A stretch of DNA of 21,353 bases from an uncultured Pseudomonadota bacterium. GTDB lineage: Bacteria > Pseudomonadota > Gammaproteobacteria > Burkholderiales > Eutrophovitaceae. Location: positions 1 through 21,353 of the forward strand of contig CALJLA010000081.1 of assembly GCA_937983055.1 (NCBI GenBank), read 5' to 3'. The notes under the pieces were generated by a model. That model made no database searches. It saw nothing but the letters and a program-made list of their open reading frames with translations, and was not told the origin of the DNA. Position 1 is the first letter of the stretch; each line of letters starts with the position of its first letter. Positions 12,856 to 21,057 of this stretch are shown here, one piece after another. Both the position numbers and the translations under genes were made by a program.

Positions 12856-15162
12856 ATGTTCAAAGTAAGCGCCGAGCGGGACAAGACACGATTCGCAATC
12901 GCCTTTGCGGCGATTATCGCGCTCGGCATATCCCTGTCGGCAGTGACCCTTTGGCGCGGAGCGTCGGTAAACGACAGCGTGATGTCGCTGGTGGCGGACG
13001 AGTTGCCCGCCTTCGACGGTCTCGCCCGGCTGAAAACGGCAGTACTCGCCGAGATGCCCATTCTCTACGAGTACTACGCGACCGAGGACCAGACGCGCTT
13101 TCGCGCCCGCTACGATGCGAACCGCGAGTCCGTGCAAGCCGGGTTTGCGCTGCTCGAGCGCACCTTTCCCGGTCATGACCAGTTGCGGCGCATCCGGCAA
13201 GCGTACGGCGAGATCGAATCCGTCGCGCGGGCGCTCGATGCCACCCTGTGTTGCCGGCCGGTGGACTGGGACCACGCCCGAAAACTGCTGCTGGAGCTGG
13301 AGCGCCTCACCGCCCAGATCGGCCCCGCGCTCGACTTGCTGGTTGCCGAGCGGCGCGACACCGTATACCGACGCGGTGCCGTCGCCCGCCAAGAAGTGGG
13401 CCAGATCGTGCGGATGGTCGTGGGCTTCAGCGCCGCGCTGTTCCTGTTGATGCTCGTATCGGGCTATTCGCTGCGCGCCTACTCGAAGGAGACGCGGGCG
13501 CGGCGTCAGCTGGCACTGTTCCCCGAGCGGAACCCGGCGCCGATTCTGAGCGTGGCCGCGGACGGCCGGGTGCTCTACGCCAACGCCGGCGCGCGGCGCA
13601 TGCTCGAATCTCATGCCGGCGCAAATGCCGAGCTATCGATTCTGCTGCCGCCAGATATCCGCGGCCGGCTGGCTGGGGCCTTGCTCAGCCGGGCCGACGT
13701 CCGCTTCGAATACGAGGTGGTGGGCAGGGCGCTGGAATGCGAGGTCCATCCGTTGCCCGATGCAGACGTGTTTCACGTCTACCTGACCGATATTACCGAG
13801 CGCAAGCGCGCGGAGCAGCGCCTGGTGCACCAGGCTTTCCACGATGCGCTGACCGGCCTGCCAAACCGGTTTCGCTTCGAGGCGCGCGCAACGGAAGCCA
13901 TCCATGGCGCATCGCCGCAGCGTGGCGGCGCAGTCCTGATGATCGCGGTAGACCGCCTGCGCCTGGTGATCGACAGCTTCGGCCATCAGTCCGGCGACGA
14001 AGTGCTCAAGGCGGCGGCGAGCCGCCTGCTGGGAGTGATTTCGGCTGAAATTAACGAACCAGGCGCCGCCCTGTTCCGGATGGAAGGCGCCAAGTTCGCG
14101 CTGCTGCTACCGCATCTCCAGGACGAAGTCACGCTCGATCGGCTGACAAGGGCGATGCTGGCCCTTGCGCACCAGCCCTTGCGGGTAGGAGAGCGGGATT
14201 TCTTCGTCTCCTACAGCGTGGGGGCAGCACTGTTTCCGGGCGACGGCGACGACCTGATCTCCGTGGTCAAGCGCGCCGACTCGGCGGTGCAGGCTCAGAA
14301 GGTATCCGGGGGCAACGGTTTCCGTCGCTACAGCCGCGATCTCGACGCCCGCGTCGAGGAGATGCTGGAGCTGGAAAACGGCCTGCGCCGGGCGCTCAGG
14401 AACGACGAGCTGGTGGTGCATTATCAACCGCAGGTGCGCATCGTCGGCGGGGGACTCATCGGTTTCGAGGCCCTGGTGCGCTGGCAGCATCCGCACGAGG
14501 GAATGGTGCCGCCCGGCCGCTTCATTCCTGTGGCGGAAGAGTCCGGGCTGATCGTGCAGGTTGGCGAATGGGTGCTGCGTGCCGCCTGCCGGCAGGCGCA
14601 ACAGTGGGTCGAGCGCGGCGTGGGCGATTTCGCCGTGTCGGTGAACATCTCGCCCCGGCAGTTTTCCGCTGGAAATCTGCCCGACGTGGTGCGTGCCGCG
14701 CTCGACGACAGCGGGCTGGACGGGCGCCATCTCGAGCTGGAGATAACCGAGAGCGCCGCCATGAACAACGTCGAGCGAACCATCGAGACCCTCAGGGCAC
14801 TGAAGGGGCTTGGCGTGCGCCTGGCAATCGACGACTTCGGCACCGGCTATTCCTCGCTCGCTTATCTGCGACGCTTTCCGCTCGACAAGCTCAAGGTCGA
14901 CCAGTCTTTCGTGCGTGGCATGGCGGAAGACGGGCGAGATGCCGCAATCGTGAAAACGGTGATCACGCTGGGGCGAAGCCTCGACCTGCGTGTGATCGCC
15001 GAAGGGGTCGAAACCGTCGAACAGCGCGAGCAGCTGCGTGCCTATGGCTGCGACGAGATCCAGGGATACCTGATCGGCCGCCCGGTCGCCGCCGACGAGA
15101 TCGCCCGCCGCTGGCTGCCGCGCCCGGCGCTGTCGGTGGTCGCGCAAACGTCCGGCGCCTGA
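12856..15162 (+). CDS. Membrane PAS-GGDEF-EAL protein, probable c-di-GMP phosphodiesterase
   Basis: This 768-aa inner-membrane signalling protein has TM1 (~11-33), a mostly helical periplasmic sensor (~34-183), TM2 (~184-206), a PAS-like domain (~217-312), a GGDEF domain (~322-490) and an EAL domain (~505-755). The GGDEF motif is replaced by EGAKF (410-414), so cyclase activity should be absent. The EAL domain keeps its metal and catalytic set: EAL 538-540, VNIS 595-598, EITES 629-633, IDDFGTGYSS 658-667, Lys680 and EGVET 716-720. The expected net activity is hydrolysis of c-di-GMP, with the dead GGDEF perhaps binding GTP to tune it. GAGGAAGC precedes the ATG. No partner genes are adjacent. 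Confidence 0.93.
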   Translation: MFKVSAERDKTRFAIAFAAIIALGISLSAVTLWRGASVNDSVMSLVADELPAFDGLARLKTAVLAEMPILYEYYATEDQTRFRARYDANRESVQAGFALLERTFPGHDQLRRIRQAYGEIESVARALDATLCCRPVDWDHARKLLLELERLTAQIGPALDLLVAERRDTVYRRGAVARQEVGQIVRMVVGFSAALFLLMLVSGYSLRAYSKETRARRQLALFPERNPAPILSVAADGRVLYANAGARRMLESHAGANAELSILLPPDIRGRLAGALLSRADVRFEYEVVGRALECEVHPLPDADVFHVYLTDITERKRAEQRLVHQAFHDALTGLPNRFRFEARATEAIHGASPQRGGAVLMIAVDRLRLVIDSFGHQSGDEVLKAAASRLLGVISAEINEPGAALFRMEGAKFALLLPHLQDEVTLDRLTRAMLALAHQPLRVGERDFFVSYSVGAALFPGDGDDLISVVKRADSAVQAQKVSGGNGFRRYSRDLDARVEEMLELENGLRRALRNDELVVHYQPQVRIVGGGLIGFEALVRWQHPHEGMVPPGRFIPVAEESGLIVQVGEWVLRAACRQAQQWVERGVGDFAVSVNISPRQFSAGNLPDVVRAALDDSGLDGRHLELEITESAAMNNVERTIETLRALKGLGVRLAIDDFGTGYSSLAYLRRFPLDKLKVDQSFVRGMAEDGRDAAIVKTVITLGRSLDLRVIAEGVETVEQREQLRAYGCDEIQGYLIGRPVAADEIARRWLPRPALSVVAQTSGA

Positions 15163-15191
15163 GCGCCGACCGCCTCCGGCCCCCCGCTCAG
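15159..15191. terminator. Convergent inverted repeat carrying both stop codons
   Basis: CTGAGCG (15159-15165) pairs perfectly with CGCTCAG (15185-15191), with a 19-nt loop. The left arm contains the TGA of the EAL gene and, read on the other strand, the right arm contains the TGA of the M14 gene. There is no U-run on either side, so termination would be weak or Rho-assisted. Confidence 0.35.
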
Positions 15192-16879
15192 CGCAGGACC
15201 AGTTCGGTGCGCACGCTGCCCGCCCGCTCGTGACGGGCCGTCAGACGCACCCTATCGCCGGCGCGTGCGTGAACCACCCATTCCATCTTCAGCCGATCGC
15301 GCGTCTCGTCGGCCGCGTGGCCGGCCCAGGTGTTGGCGCTGCTCGACTTGTAGGCGCGCCCTTCCAGCTGGCCGCGCACCTCGCGCAGCGATCCGGCGGC
15401 GAGACGAGCATCGTCGGGCAGCTCGATCTCGAACACCACGCCGCGCACCAGCTTCGTGTCCAGCGCGTGCCGGGTCACGTTGCTCGGCAGCCAACCGGTG
15501 TTATGCACCGCCAGCCGCACGCGCCAGGCATTGCCGCCCAGCGCCTGGGCAGACGCTTCCAGCAGCTCCAGCTTCGGCGAGATCAGCGCGTGCCAGATCA
15601 GCCAGCGCGACAATGGCGCAAGCTCCTGCTCCAGCAGCGCATGCGGCGGATTGGTCCAGGTGTACAGGCTGTCCCAGCCACCAAGCTCGACCGGCCCGAG
15701 CTGCGGGTGGTCGAACGGGTACCAGTCGACGAACCCCTTGCCGCCAAGCGCGGTGTCGTTCCATCGCATCAGCTTGAGATCGTCCTCCAGCGGATGCTCG
15801 CGATACCAGTCGATAAAACGGTAGTCGGTGATGCCTGCCTGGCGCTGCGGGCTCCAGATTTCCACGGTCCAGGCAAATACTCCGCGGTGGTCGTACATCC
15901 AGGTATCGAAGTCGCCGGTGATGACCTCTTTCGGGTGGTAGCGGAAATCGTGGTACGAGGAGCAATGCGGGTAGCCGGTCATCTCGGTGCCCTTGGCGCC
16001 GATCTTCTGGAAGGTCCACAGGTCCTCTGCCGGCATGTGTTCGTCGGCCAGGTGCGAGTAGGGGCGCAGCAGCACCCCGGAGTAGGTGTGGAAGGCGACT
16101 GCGCCGGTGATGTTCGGATGGTCGGCAATGAAGCGTGCGATCGCAGCAATCTCCGGCTCGGAGGCAGGATAAGGTCCGGCGCCGGTCTGCTGCGGCTCGA
16201 CCCGCCAGAAGGCGGGAAAGTTTCGATTCAGATCGAGGCGCTCGCGGCGCGGCTGCAGCTCGATGGTGATGCCGTCGTAGTGCTCGATCACGCCCTCGGG
16301 CAGAACCCGGAAGTACTCGCCGCCGCTCTCGCTGGCATCGCGCCGCACCAGGATGCGCGGATCCTTCGGACAGGATTTCCACGCGCCGTTCGGATCGCGA
16401 ATGCGCATCGCCAGAATACGTCCGTCGCCGTCGATGTCCTCGCGCCGAAGGCCGCCGACCGGGGCTTCATCGTAGGGATAGGGACGGGTGCTGGAGCGGA
16501 TCAGCCGCGGAGTATCCGCCAGCGCCCACTCCGCTCCATCCGGATTTACCCGCGGGCAGACGTAGAACGCGCGGGTATCGAGGCAACGGGTAATGTCCGC
16601 ATCGCGTCCATAGCCGGAAAGCAGGGTGTGCAGAAGATGCAGACAGGCCATGGATCCGGCCAGCTCGGCGGCATGTATGTTGCCGTCGGCCCACATCGCC
16701 GGCTTCGCCGTATCGTGACCGCTGCGGACATTGGTCACGATGGCCACCGGAATGTCGCGGCCCTCGAAGCTGCGTCCGGCGATCTCGATGCGAATCAGGT
16801 CCGGGTAGCGGCGTGCCCAGTCCGACAGGATCGACGCCAGGTCATCGTATCGATAGTAGGTGTCGAAGCGCACGGTCAT
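15188..16879 (-). CDS. M14-family zinc carboxypeptidase, cytosolic
   Basis: This 563-aa metallopeptidase has the M14 zinc site His69-x-x-Glu72 (GNIHAAEL), the third ligand His264 (VAFHTYSG), substrate-carboxylate residues in DLNRNFP (~Arg219) and the catalytic Glu340 in WTVEIWSP. No signal peptide is present, unlike the secreted digestive types, so it should act on peptides inside the cell. The catalytic region spans ~1-375 with a large insert around 120-215. A ~150-residue C-terminal beta-rich extension follows (VRLAVHNTGWLPSNVT, then GDRVRLTARHERAGSV). It lies 28 bp after dusA on the same strand, so the two may be co-transcribed. The substrate is unknown. The start at 16879 has only a weak SD but opens exactly at the FDTYYRYDDL fold start. 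Confidence 0.88.
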   Translation of the reverse strand: MTVRFDTYYRYDDLASILSDWARRYPDLIRIEIAGRSFEGRDIPVAIVTNVRSGHDTAKPAMWADGNIHAAELAGSMACLHLLHTLLSGYGRDADITRCLDTRAFYVCPRVNPDGAEWALADTPRLIRSSTRPYPYDEAPVGGLRREDIDGDGRILAMRIRDPNGAWKSCPKDPRILVRRDASESGGEYFRVLPEGVIEHYDGITIELQPRRERLDLNRNFPAFWRVEPQQTGAGPYPASEPEIAAIARFIADHPNITGAVAFHTYSGVLLRPYSHLADEHMPAEDLWTFQKIGAKGTEMTGYPHCSSYHDFRYHPKEVITGDFDTWMYDHRGVFAWTVEIWSPQRQAGITDYRFIDWYREHPLEDDLKLMRWNDTALGGKGFVDWYPFDHPQLGPVELGGWDSLYTWTNPPHALLEQELAPLSRWLIWHALISPKLELLEASAQALGGNAWRVRLAVHNTGWLPSNVTRHALDTKLVRGVVFEIELPDDARLAAGSLREVRGQLEGRAYKSSSANTWAGHAADETRDRLKMEWVVHARAGDRVRLTARHERAGSVRTELVLR

Positions 16880-16907
16880 GGCGCCGCGCGACGTTGCGCT
16901 CGCGGCC

Positions 16908-17915
16908 TCAGGCGGTAAGCGCCGCCGGCGCTTCGCATGCCGGTGCGCGGGACTCGATCGCCGCCGCCGTCTCGAGGATCAGCCCGGGGTCATTGCGCGC
17001 CAGCGCGCGGGCGTCGGACAGCATCCTGCGCCAGACGCGGGCGCCGGCCTGGCCGTGGTACAGGCCCAGCATGTGCCGCGCGATTGCGCGAAGCGGCGTT
17101 CCGCGTGCGGTTGCGTGGCGCGCGTACCGGTGCATTCGTTCGGCGACGGCGCTGCGCGCCGGCGGTTGCGTGCCGAACACGCGGTACTCCACCTCGGCCA
17201 GCACGCATGGATCATGGTAGGCCGCACGCCCCAGCATGACGCCGTCCGTCCGTTCGAGCTGCGCGACAGCGGCGTCCGGATCGACCAGGCCGCCGTTGAT
17301 CACGATCTCGAAGTCGGGAAACTCGCGCTTCAACCGGTGCACGTAGTCGTACTTAAGCGGCGGAATCTGCCGGTTATCTTTTGGCGAAAGCCCCTTCAGC
17401 ACCGCGTTACGGGCGTGCACGATGAACGTCCGGCAGCCGGCCCGGCCCACCGTCTCAACGAAGCGGCGGACGAAGTCGTAGTCTTCGATCGAGTCGATGC
17501 CGAGCCGGTGCTTGACCGTCACCGGCAGCGAAGTGGCGTCGCGCATCGCCTTCACGCAGTGCGCGACCAGTTCTGGCTCGGCCATCAGGCAGGCGCCGAA
17601 GGCGCCGTGCTGCACGCGCTCCGACGGACATCCGCAGTTCAGATTGATCTCATCGTAACCCCAGCGCTCGCCGAGCCGGGCGCAGCGCGCGAGCTCGTCC
17701 GGTTCGCTGCCTCCGAGCTGAAGCGCCAGCGGGTGCTCGCGCGGGTCGAAGTCGAGATGGCGCGCAAGGTCGCCGTGCAGAAGCGCGCCGCTCGTCACCA
17801 TTTCGGTGTAGAGCACCGCGTGCGGCGAAAGCTGCCGGAAGAAGAAGCGGCAATGCCGGTCCGACCAGTCCATCATCGGCGCCGTGCACAGCCGGTGATC
17901 CAGAACGTGCGTCAC
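16908..17915 (-). CDS. dusA: tRNA-dihydrouridine synthase A
   Basis: This 335-aa FMN enzyme reduces U20/U20a in the tRNA D-loop. It has the DusA-type start HRLCTAPMMDWSDRHCRFFFR, the FMN/catalytic motif NLNCGCPS with catalytic Cys96, VTVKHRLGID, FIVHARNAVLKGLSPK (DusA-specific), VINGGLVD and GVMLGRAAY. The C-terminal helical tRNA-binding domain is complete. No ATG fits: the frame stays open far upstream across the next gene, so I choose the GTG at 17915 (MTHVLDHRL), which gives the usual family length. The region before it holds the terminator of the upstream sugar-acid genes, so dusA must have its own promoter, which I could not see clearly. Confidence 0.92.
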   Translation of the reverse strand: MTHVLDHRLCTAPMMDWSDRHCRFFFRQLSPHAVLYTEMVTSGALLHGDLARHLDFDPREHPLALQLGGSEPDELARCARLGERWGYDEINLNCGCPSERVQHGAFGACLMAEPELVAHCVKAMRDATSLPVTVKHRLGIDSIEDYDFVRRFVETVGRAGCRTFIVHARNAVLKGLSPKDNRQIPPLKYDYVHRLKREFPDFEIVINGGLVDPDAAVAQLERTDGVMLGRAAYHDPCVLAEVEYRVFGTQPPARSAVAERMHRYARHATARGTPLRAIARHMLGLYHGQAGARVWRRMLSDARALARNDPGLILETAAAIESRAPACEAPAALTA

Positions 17916-17980
17916 TGCCCGATCCCGCGCTGCATTACGAGCCCGATTATCCCATGCCCCGGAGGGTTTCCCGCAACGAA

Positions 17981-18006
17981 ACAGGGCGCACCGTGGTGCG
18001 CCCTGT
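17981..18006 (-). terminator. Rho-independent terminator of the SDR-FAH unit
   Basis: A perfect 11-bp GC-rich stem (ACAGGGCGCAC / GTGCGCCCTGT) with a 4-nt loop (17992-17995) lies 31 bp past the FAH stop codon. Read on the reverse strand it is followed by TTTCGTT, a short U-rich tail. This is the strongest hairpin in the window. Confidence 0.75.
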
Positions 18007-18037
18007 CGGGGCGGGCGGCGCCGCTCGGGCGCGGCCG

Positions 18038-18883
18038 TCAGCCCGCCTTGACGTCCTGGCGCTGTTCGCCGAGGCCGTCGATGCCCAGGCGCATGCTGTC
18101 GCCGCCCTTCAGGAACACCGGGCTGGGCTTGATCCCCATGCCCACCCCGGGCGGGGTGCCGGTGGAGACGATGTCGCCCGGCTGCAACGTAACGAAGTGC
18201 GAGAGATATGACACCAGCTTCGGCACGCCGAAAATCATCGTATTGGTGTTGCCGGTCTGCATGCGCTTGCCGCTCACGTCCAGCCACATCGCGAGGTTGT
18301 GCGGATCGGCGATCTCGTCGCGCGTGACTAGCCAAGGACCGATCGGCGCGAAGGTGTCGAAGCTCTTGCCCTTCGACCACTGGCTGCCGTGCTCGAGCTG
18401 CCATTCACGCTCGGAAACGTCATTGCAGATGGTGTAGCCGGCGACGTAGTTCATCGCCTCGGCTTCCGACACGCTGCGCGCGGTCTTGCCGATCACGAAT
18501 GCCAGCTCGACTTCCCAGTCGCTCTTCTTCGAGCCCTTGGGCAGCACGACCGTGTCATTCGGCCCAACGATGGCGCTGATCGCCTTCATGAACACTACCG
18601 GCTCGGTCGGAATCGGCAGGTTGGATTCCTTGGCATGGTCCTCGTAATTGAGGCCGATGCAGATCAGCTTGGGCACCGCGGCAACCGGCGGCCCGAGCCG
18701 CGGATTGCCTGAAACCTTGGGCAGCCCCTCGACGTCCAGCTTGCGAAGCTTCGCGAGCCCCTCGTCGGACAGCGCGGCGCCGTCGATGTCGCGCACATGG
18801 CCGGAAAGATCCCGGATCGAGCACTGCGCATCGAGTATGTCCGGCACCTCACTGACCGCTTCTCCGTAACGTACCAGTTTCAT
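18038..18883 (-). CDS. FAH-family hydrolase, probable 2,4-diketo-3-deoxy-L-fuconate hydrolase
   Basis: This 281-aa cytosolic enzyme of the fumarylacetoacetate hydrolase family has the metal triad Glu124, Glu126 (DWEVELAFVIG) and Asp155 (CNDVSER), catalytic-type His83 in GLNYEDHAKE, KSFDTFAPIGPWL, and the GDIVSTGTPPGVG loop. The N-terminal ~70-residue domain is present. In the non-phosphorylated fucose/rhamnose pathway it would split a 2,4-diketo-3-deoxy acid into pyruvate and a hydroxy acid; ureidoglycolate lyase is a common misannotation of the same sequence. Its partner SDR lies 89 bp upstream on the same strand, which favours the sugar-acid role. GGGAG precedes the ATG at 18883. A strong terminator follows. 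Confidence 0.85.
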   Translation of the reverse strand: MKLVRYGEAVSEVPDILDAQCSIRDLSGHVRDIDGAALSDEGLAKLRKLDVEGLPKVSGNPRLGPPVAAVPKLICIGLNYEDHAKESNLPIPTEPVVFMKAISAIVGPNDTVVLPKGSKKSDWEVELAFVIGKTARSVSEAEAMNYVAGYTICNDVSEREWQLEHGSQWSKGKSFDTFAPIGPWLVTRDEIADPHNLAMWLDVSGKRMQTGNTNTMIFGVPKLVSYLSHFVTLQPGDIVSTGTPPGVGMGIKPSPVFLKGGDSMRLGIDGLGEQRQDVKAG

Positions 18884-18972
18884 TGTTTTCTCCCGCTCGA
18901 GTAAGACTTGAACTGCCGCTTCGAAACGATGCGCTGCGCCCGCCGCTCACGGAGGCGGCGCCGCGCCGCGAC

Positions 18973-19713
18973 TCAGATCGTGATGCCGCCGTCGATGACG
19001 ACGGTCTGCCCGGTCATGAACTGCGAGTCGTCCGATGCTAGGTAGACCGCCAGTTCTGCGATCTCTTCCGCGTTGCCGAGGCGACCCATCGGCGGTCGCG
19101 CCACGAAATCTGCGCGCGCCTTCTCTTCGTCGCCGCGCGCACGGATGCGATCGCCCAGGCTCGGCGTGTCGATCGTGCCGGGGCAGATGGCGTTTGCCCG
19201 GATGCCATTTCGCACGTAGTCCGCCGCCAGTGCCTTTGTCATGCCGATCACGGCCGCCTTGGAGGCGCCGTAGGCAAAGCGGTTGACGATGCCTTTGACC
19301 GAACCGGCCACCGACGCGATATTGATGATCGAGCCGCTGCCCCTTTCGATCATCGCCGGCAGGAAAGAACGCGTGACCACGTAGTGACTGCGCACATTCA
19401 GGTTGAACGAGAACTCCCAATCCTTGTCGCCGCACTCGAGAATCGTGCCGTGATGCACATAGCCGGCGCAGTTGAACAGCACGTCGACTGCGCCGATCTC
19501 CTTGGCAAGACGAAGCACCGCGGCATCATCGAGCACGTCGAGCTTGCGCAGTTCGATGCCGGCGCTGCCCTTGAGGTCCGCCAGCTTTGCCTCGTTCACG
19601 TCGGTCGCCCAGACCTTCGCGCCCTCGCGCGCGAACGCGAGCGCGGTGGCCCGGCCGATTCCCTGCGCCGCTGCGGTGAGGAACGCGACCTTCCCGCTGA
19701 GTCTGCCAGCCAC
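18973..19713 (-). CDS. SDR dehydrogenase, probable 2-keto-3-deoxy-L-fuconate dehydrogenase
   Basis: This 246-aa short-chain dehydrogenase has the NAD motif TAAAQGIG (13-20), Asp38 (NAD rather than NADP preference), NCAG (81-84), and the Ser134/Tyr148/Lys152 triad with Asn106. The blocks VLFNCAGYVHHGTILECGDKD and CPGTIDTPSL closely resemble KDF dehydrogenases of the Xanthomonas/Burkholderia L-fucose pathway, which oxidise the C4 hydroxyl to feed the FAH-family hydrolase encoded next. I start at the GTG at 19713 because GGGAGGG lies 6 nt upstream and the fold begins at RLSGKVAF; the upstream ATG at 19803 adds 30 junk residues. It is divergent from the ABC importer genes. Confidence 0.88.
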   Translation of the reverse strand: MAGRLSGKVAFLTAAAQGIGRATALAFAREGAKVWATDVNEAKLADLKGSAGIELRKLDVLDDAAVLRLAKEIGAVDVLFNCAGYVHHGTILECGDKDWEFSFNLNVRSHYVVTRSFLPAMIERGSGSIINIASVAGSVKGIVNRFAYGASKAAVIGMTKALAADYVRNGIRANAICPGTIDTPSLGDRIRARGDEEKARADFVARPPMGRLGNAEEIAELAVYLASDDSQFMTGQTVVIDGGITI

Positions 19714-19967
19714 TGGAATCCCTCCCTGGATCGAATGTGTGCCGCTTTTGTGAGGGCGACATTGTGCCACAGGCATGCGGCCGCGGCCGCGGGCCACGGG
19801 CATTGCGCCGCCGGCTTTCTCGGCCGTGGCAATTCCATTAGACTGCGGCGCAATTACAACAAGCAGTCACAGCAAACGGAGGAGCGTGGGTGGTGCGTCA
19901 ATCCATTGCGCCTGGACGGGTTCGCTCGCGCTGCGGGCCGCAGCGTGGCTCTGTCGGGCACTAGACG
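19714..19967. promoter_or_regulatory. Divergent control region between the SDR and ABC genes
   Basis: This 254-bp gap must drive both the catabolic (reverse) and transport (forward) genes. It contains a 14-bp perfect palindrome built of two overlapping NotI sites (GCGGCCGCGGCCGC, 19777-19790), flanked on the left by TGCC-aca-GGCA. No good sigma70 pair was found; TAGACT (19839-19844) is a poor -10 for the forward side. No regulator gene is in the window. The palindromes may be operators, but their GC richness makes chance plausible. Confidence 0.35.
19893..19964 (+). other. SD-led short ORF in frame before the ABC ATPase
   Basis: CGGAGGAG (~19877-19884) precedes GTG at 19893, opening 23 codons that end in TAG at 19962-19964. 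The next codon but one is the ATPase ATG (TAG ACG ATG), in the same frame. The ATPase has no SD of its own, so this could be a translationally coupled leader, or the stop could be a recent or sequencing change. The peptide is Arg/Gly/Pro-rich and resembles nothing known. Confidence 0.3.
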
Positions 19968-21032
19968 ATGGCCTCGGTCGAGCTCAGGCAGGTCAGGAAA
20001 ACCTTCGGCGACACCGAGGTCGTTCACGGCGTCGACATCTCGATTCGAAATGGCGAGTTTGTCGTGCTCGTCGGACCGAGCGGATGCGGAAAATCCACGC
20101 TCTTGCGCATGATCGCCGGCCTGGAGGAAATTTCCGCCGGGGAGATCCGCATCGGCGAGAGGGTCGTCAACCGCGTACCGCCGAAGCAGCGCGACATTGC
20201 CATGGTGTTCCAGAACTACGCGCTGTATCCGCACATGACGGTGTTCGACAACATGGCGTTTTCGATGAAGCTGGCTGGCCGCAGCCGTGCTGAGCAGAAG
20301 CAGCGGGTGGAACAGGCGGCCGCAATTCTTGGGCTGAGCGAGTATCTCGAGCGCTACCCGCGGCAGCTTTCCGGCGGGCAGCGCCAGCGTGTGGCGATGG
20401 GGCGCGCCATTGTTCGCAACCCGCAGGTATTTCTGTTCGACGAGCCTCTGTCCAATCTCGACGCCAAGCTGCGCGTGCAGATGCGCACCGAGATCAGGGC
20501 GCTGCACCAGCGGCTGAAAGCCACTTCGGTCTATGTCACGCATGACCAGATCGAGGCCATGACCATGGCCGACACCATCGTGGTGATGAACGCCGGCAAG
20601 GTGGAGCAGATCGGCTCTCCGCTGGAGCTCTACGACAATCCGGCCAACCTGTTCGTCGCCGGTTTCATCGGCTCGCCGGCGATGAATTTCCTGAACGGAA
20701 AGCTGGTCACCAACGCTGCCGGCCGCGGGGTGGAGATCGAGCCCGGTTGCGTGCTGCCGGCGCCGCCGGTATCAGCGGCGGACGGCCAACCGGTGGTGAT
20801 GGGCGTGCGGCCCGAGCACTTCGGCATTGGCGAATCCTGCGTAGAGGCCGAGGTGGTGGTGGTTGAGCCAACCGGCGCCGACACCCAGATTTTCTGCAAC
20901 CTTGCCGGCGCCGACGTCATGGCGATTTCGCGCGAGCGTCACGGCTTCCGGCCTGGCGAACGCATCCATCTGCGTCCGCAGGACGGCCGCGTGTACCTGT
21001 TCGACCCCCAAACGGGCGAGCGCCTGCAGTAG
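19968..21032 (+). CDS. Carbohydrate ABC importer ATPase (MalK/UgpC type)
   Basis: This 354-aa ATPase would power a sugar or sugar-acid importer at the inner membrane. It has Walker A GPSGCGKST (36-44), Q-loop Gln82, signature LSGGQ (134-138), Walker B VFLFDEP (154-160), D-loop SNLD and switch His192. The C-terminal ~110 residues are the TOBE/OB regulatory domain (GVRPEHFGIG, GADTQIFCNLAGADV), typical of MalK/UgpC/SmoK subunits that serve two different permeases. The permease gene starts 25 bp downstream. The solute-binding protein gene, often first in these operons, is not upstream here and may lie beyond the contig. Next to the SDR/FAH genes the likely cargo is a deoxy sugar or aldonate, by context only. 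Confidence 0.92.
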   Translation: MASVELRQVRKTFGDTEVVHGVDISIRNGEFVVLVGPSGCGKSTLLRMIAGLEEISAGEIRIGERVVNRVPPKQRDIAMVFQNYALYPHMTVFDNMAFSMKLAGRSRAEQKQRVEQAAAILGLSEYLERYPRQLSGGQRQRVAMGRAIVRNPQVFLFDEPLSNLDAKLRVQMRTEIRALHQRLKATSVYVTHDQIEAMTMADTIVVMNAGKVEQIGSPLELYDNPANLFVAGFIGSPAMNFLNGKLVTNAAGRGVEIEPGCVLPAPPVSAADGQPVVMGVRPEHFGIGESCVEAEVVVVEPTGADTQIFCNLAGADVMAISRERHGFRPGERIHLRPQDGRVYLFDPQTGERLQ

Positions 21033-21057
21033 CGCAGCCGCCGGCCGTACGCCCGCC

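Noticed and set aside
14107..15147. 346-aa reverse ORF inside the EAL domain
   Set aside because: It is a shadow of an unambiguous EAL coding region.
15230..16918. 562-aa forward ORF opposite the M14 gene
   Set aside because: Long but antisense to conserved zinc-peptidase motifs; its His/Gln/Val-rich translation shows no domain.
17916..18404. Extended N-terminus of DusA
   Set aside because: The open frame runs through the terminator hairpin and the FAH gene; family length and homology begin at 17915.
16860..18437. 525-aa forward ORF opposite dusA
   Set aside because: It spans dusA, a terminator and part of the FAH gene, so it is a GC-rich antisense frame.
19714..19803. Upstream ATG for the SDR
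   Set aside because: The extra residues lie upstream of a strong GGGAGGG SD for the GTG at 19713 and are not family-like.
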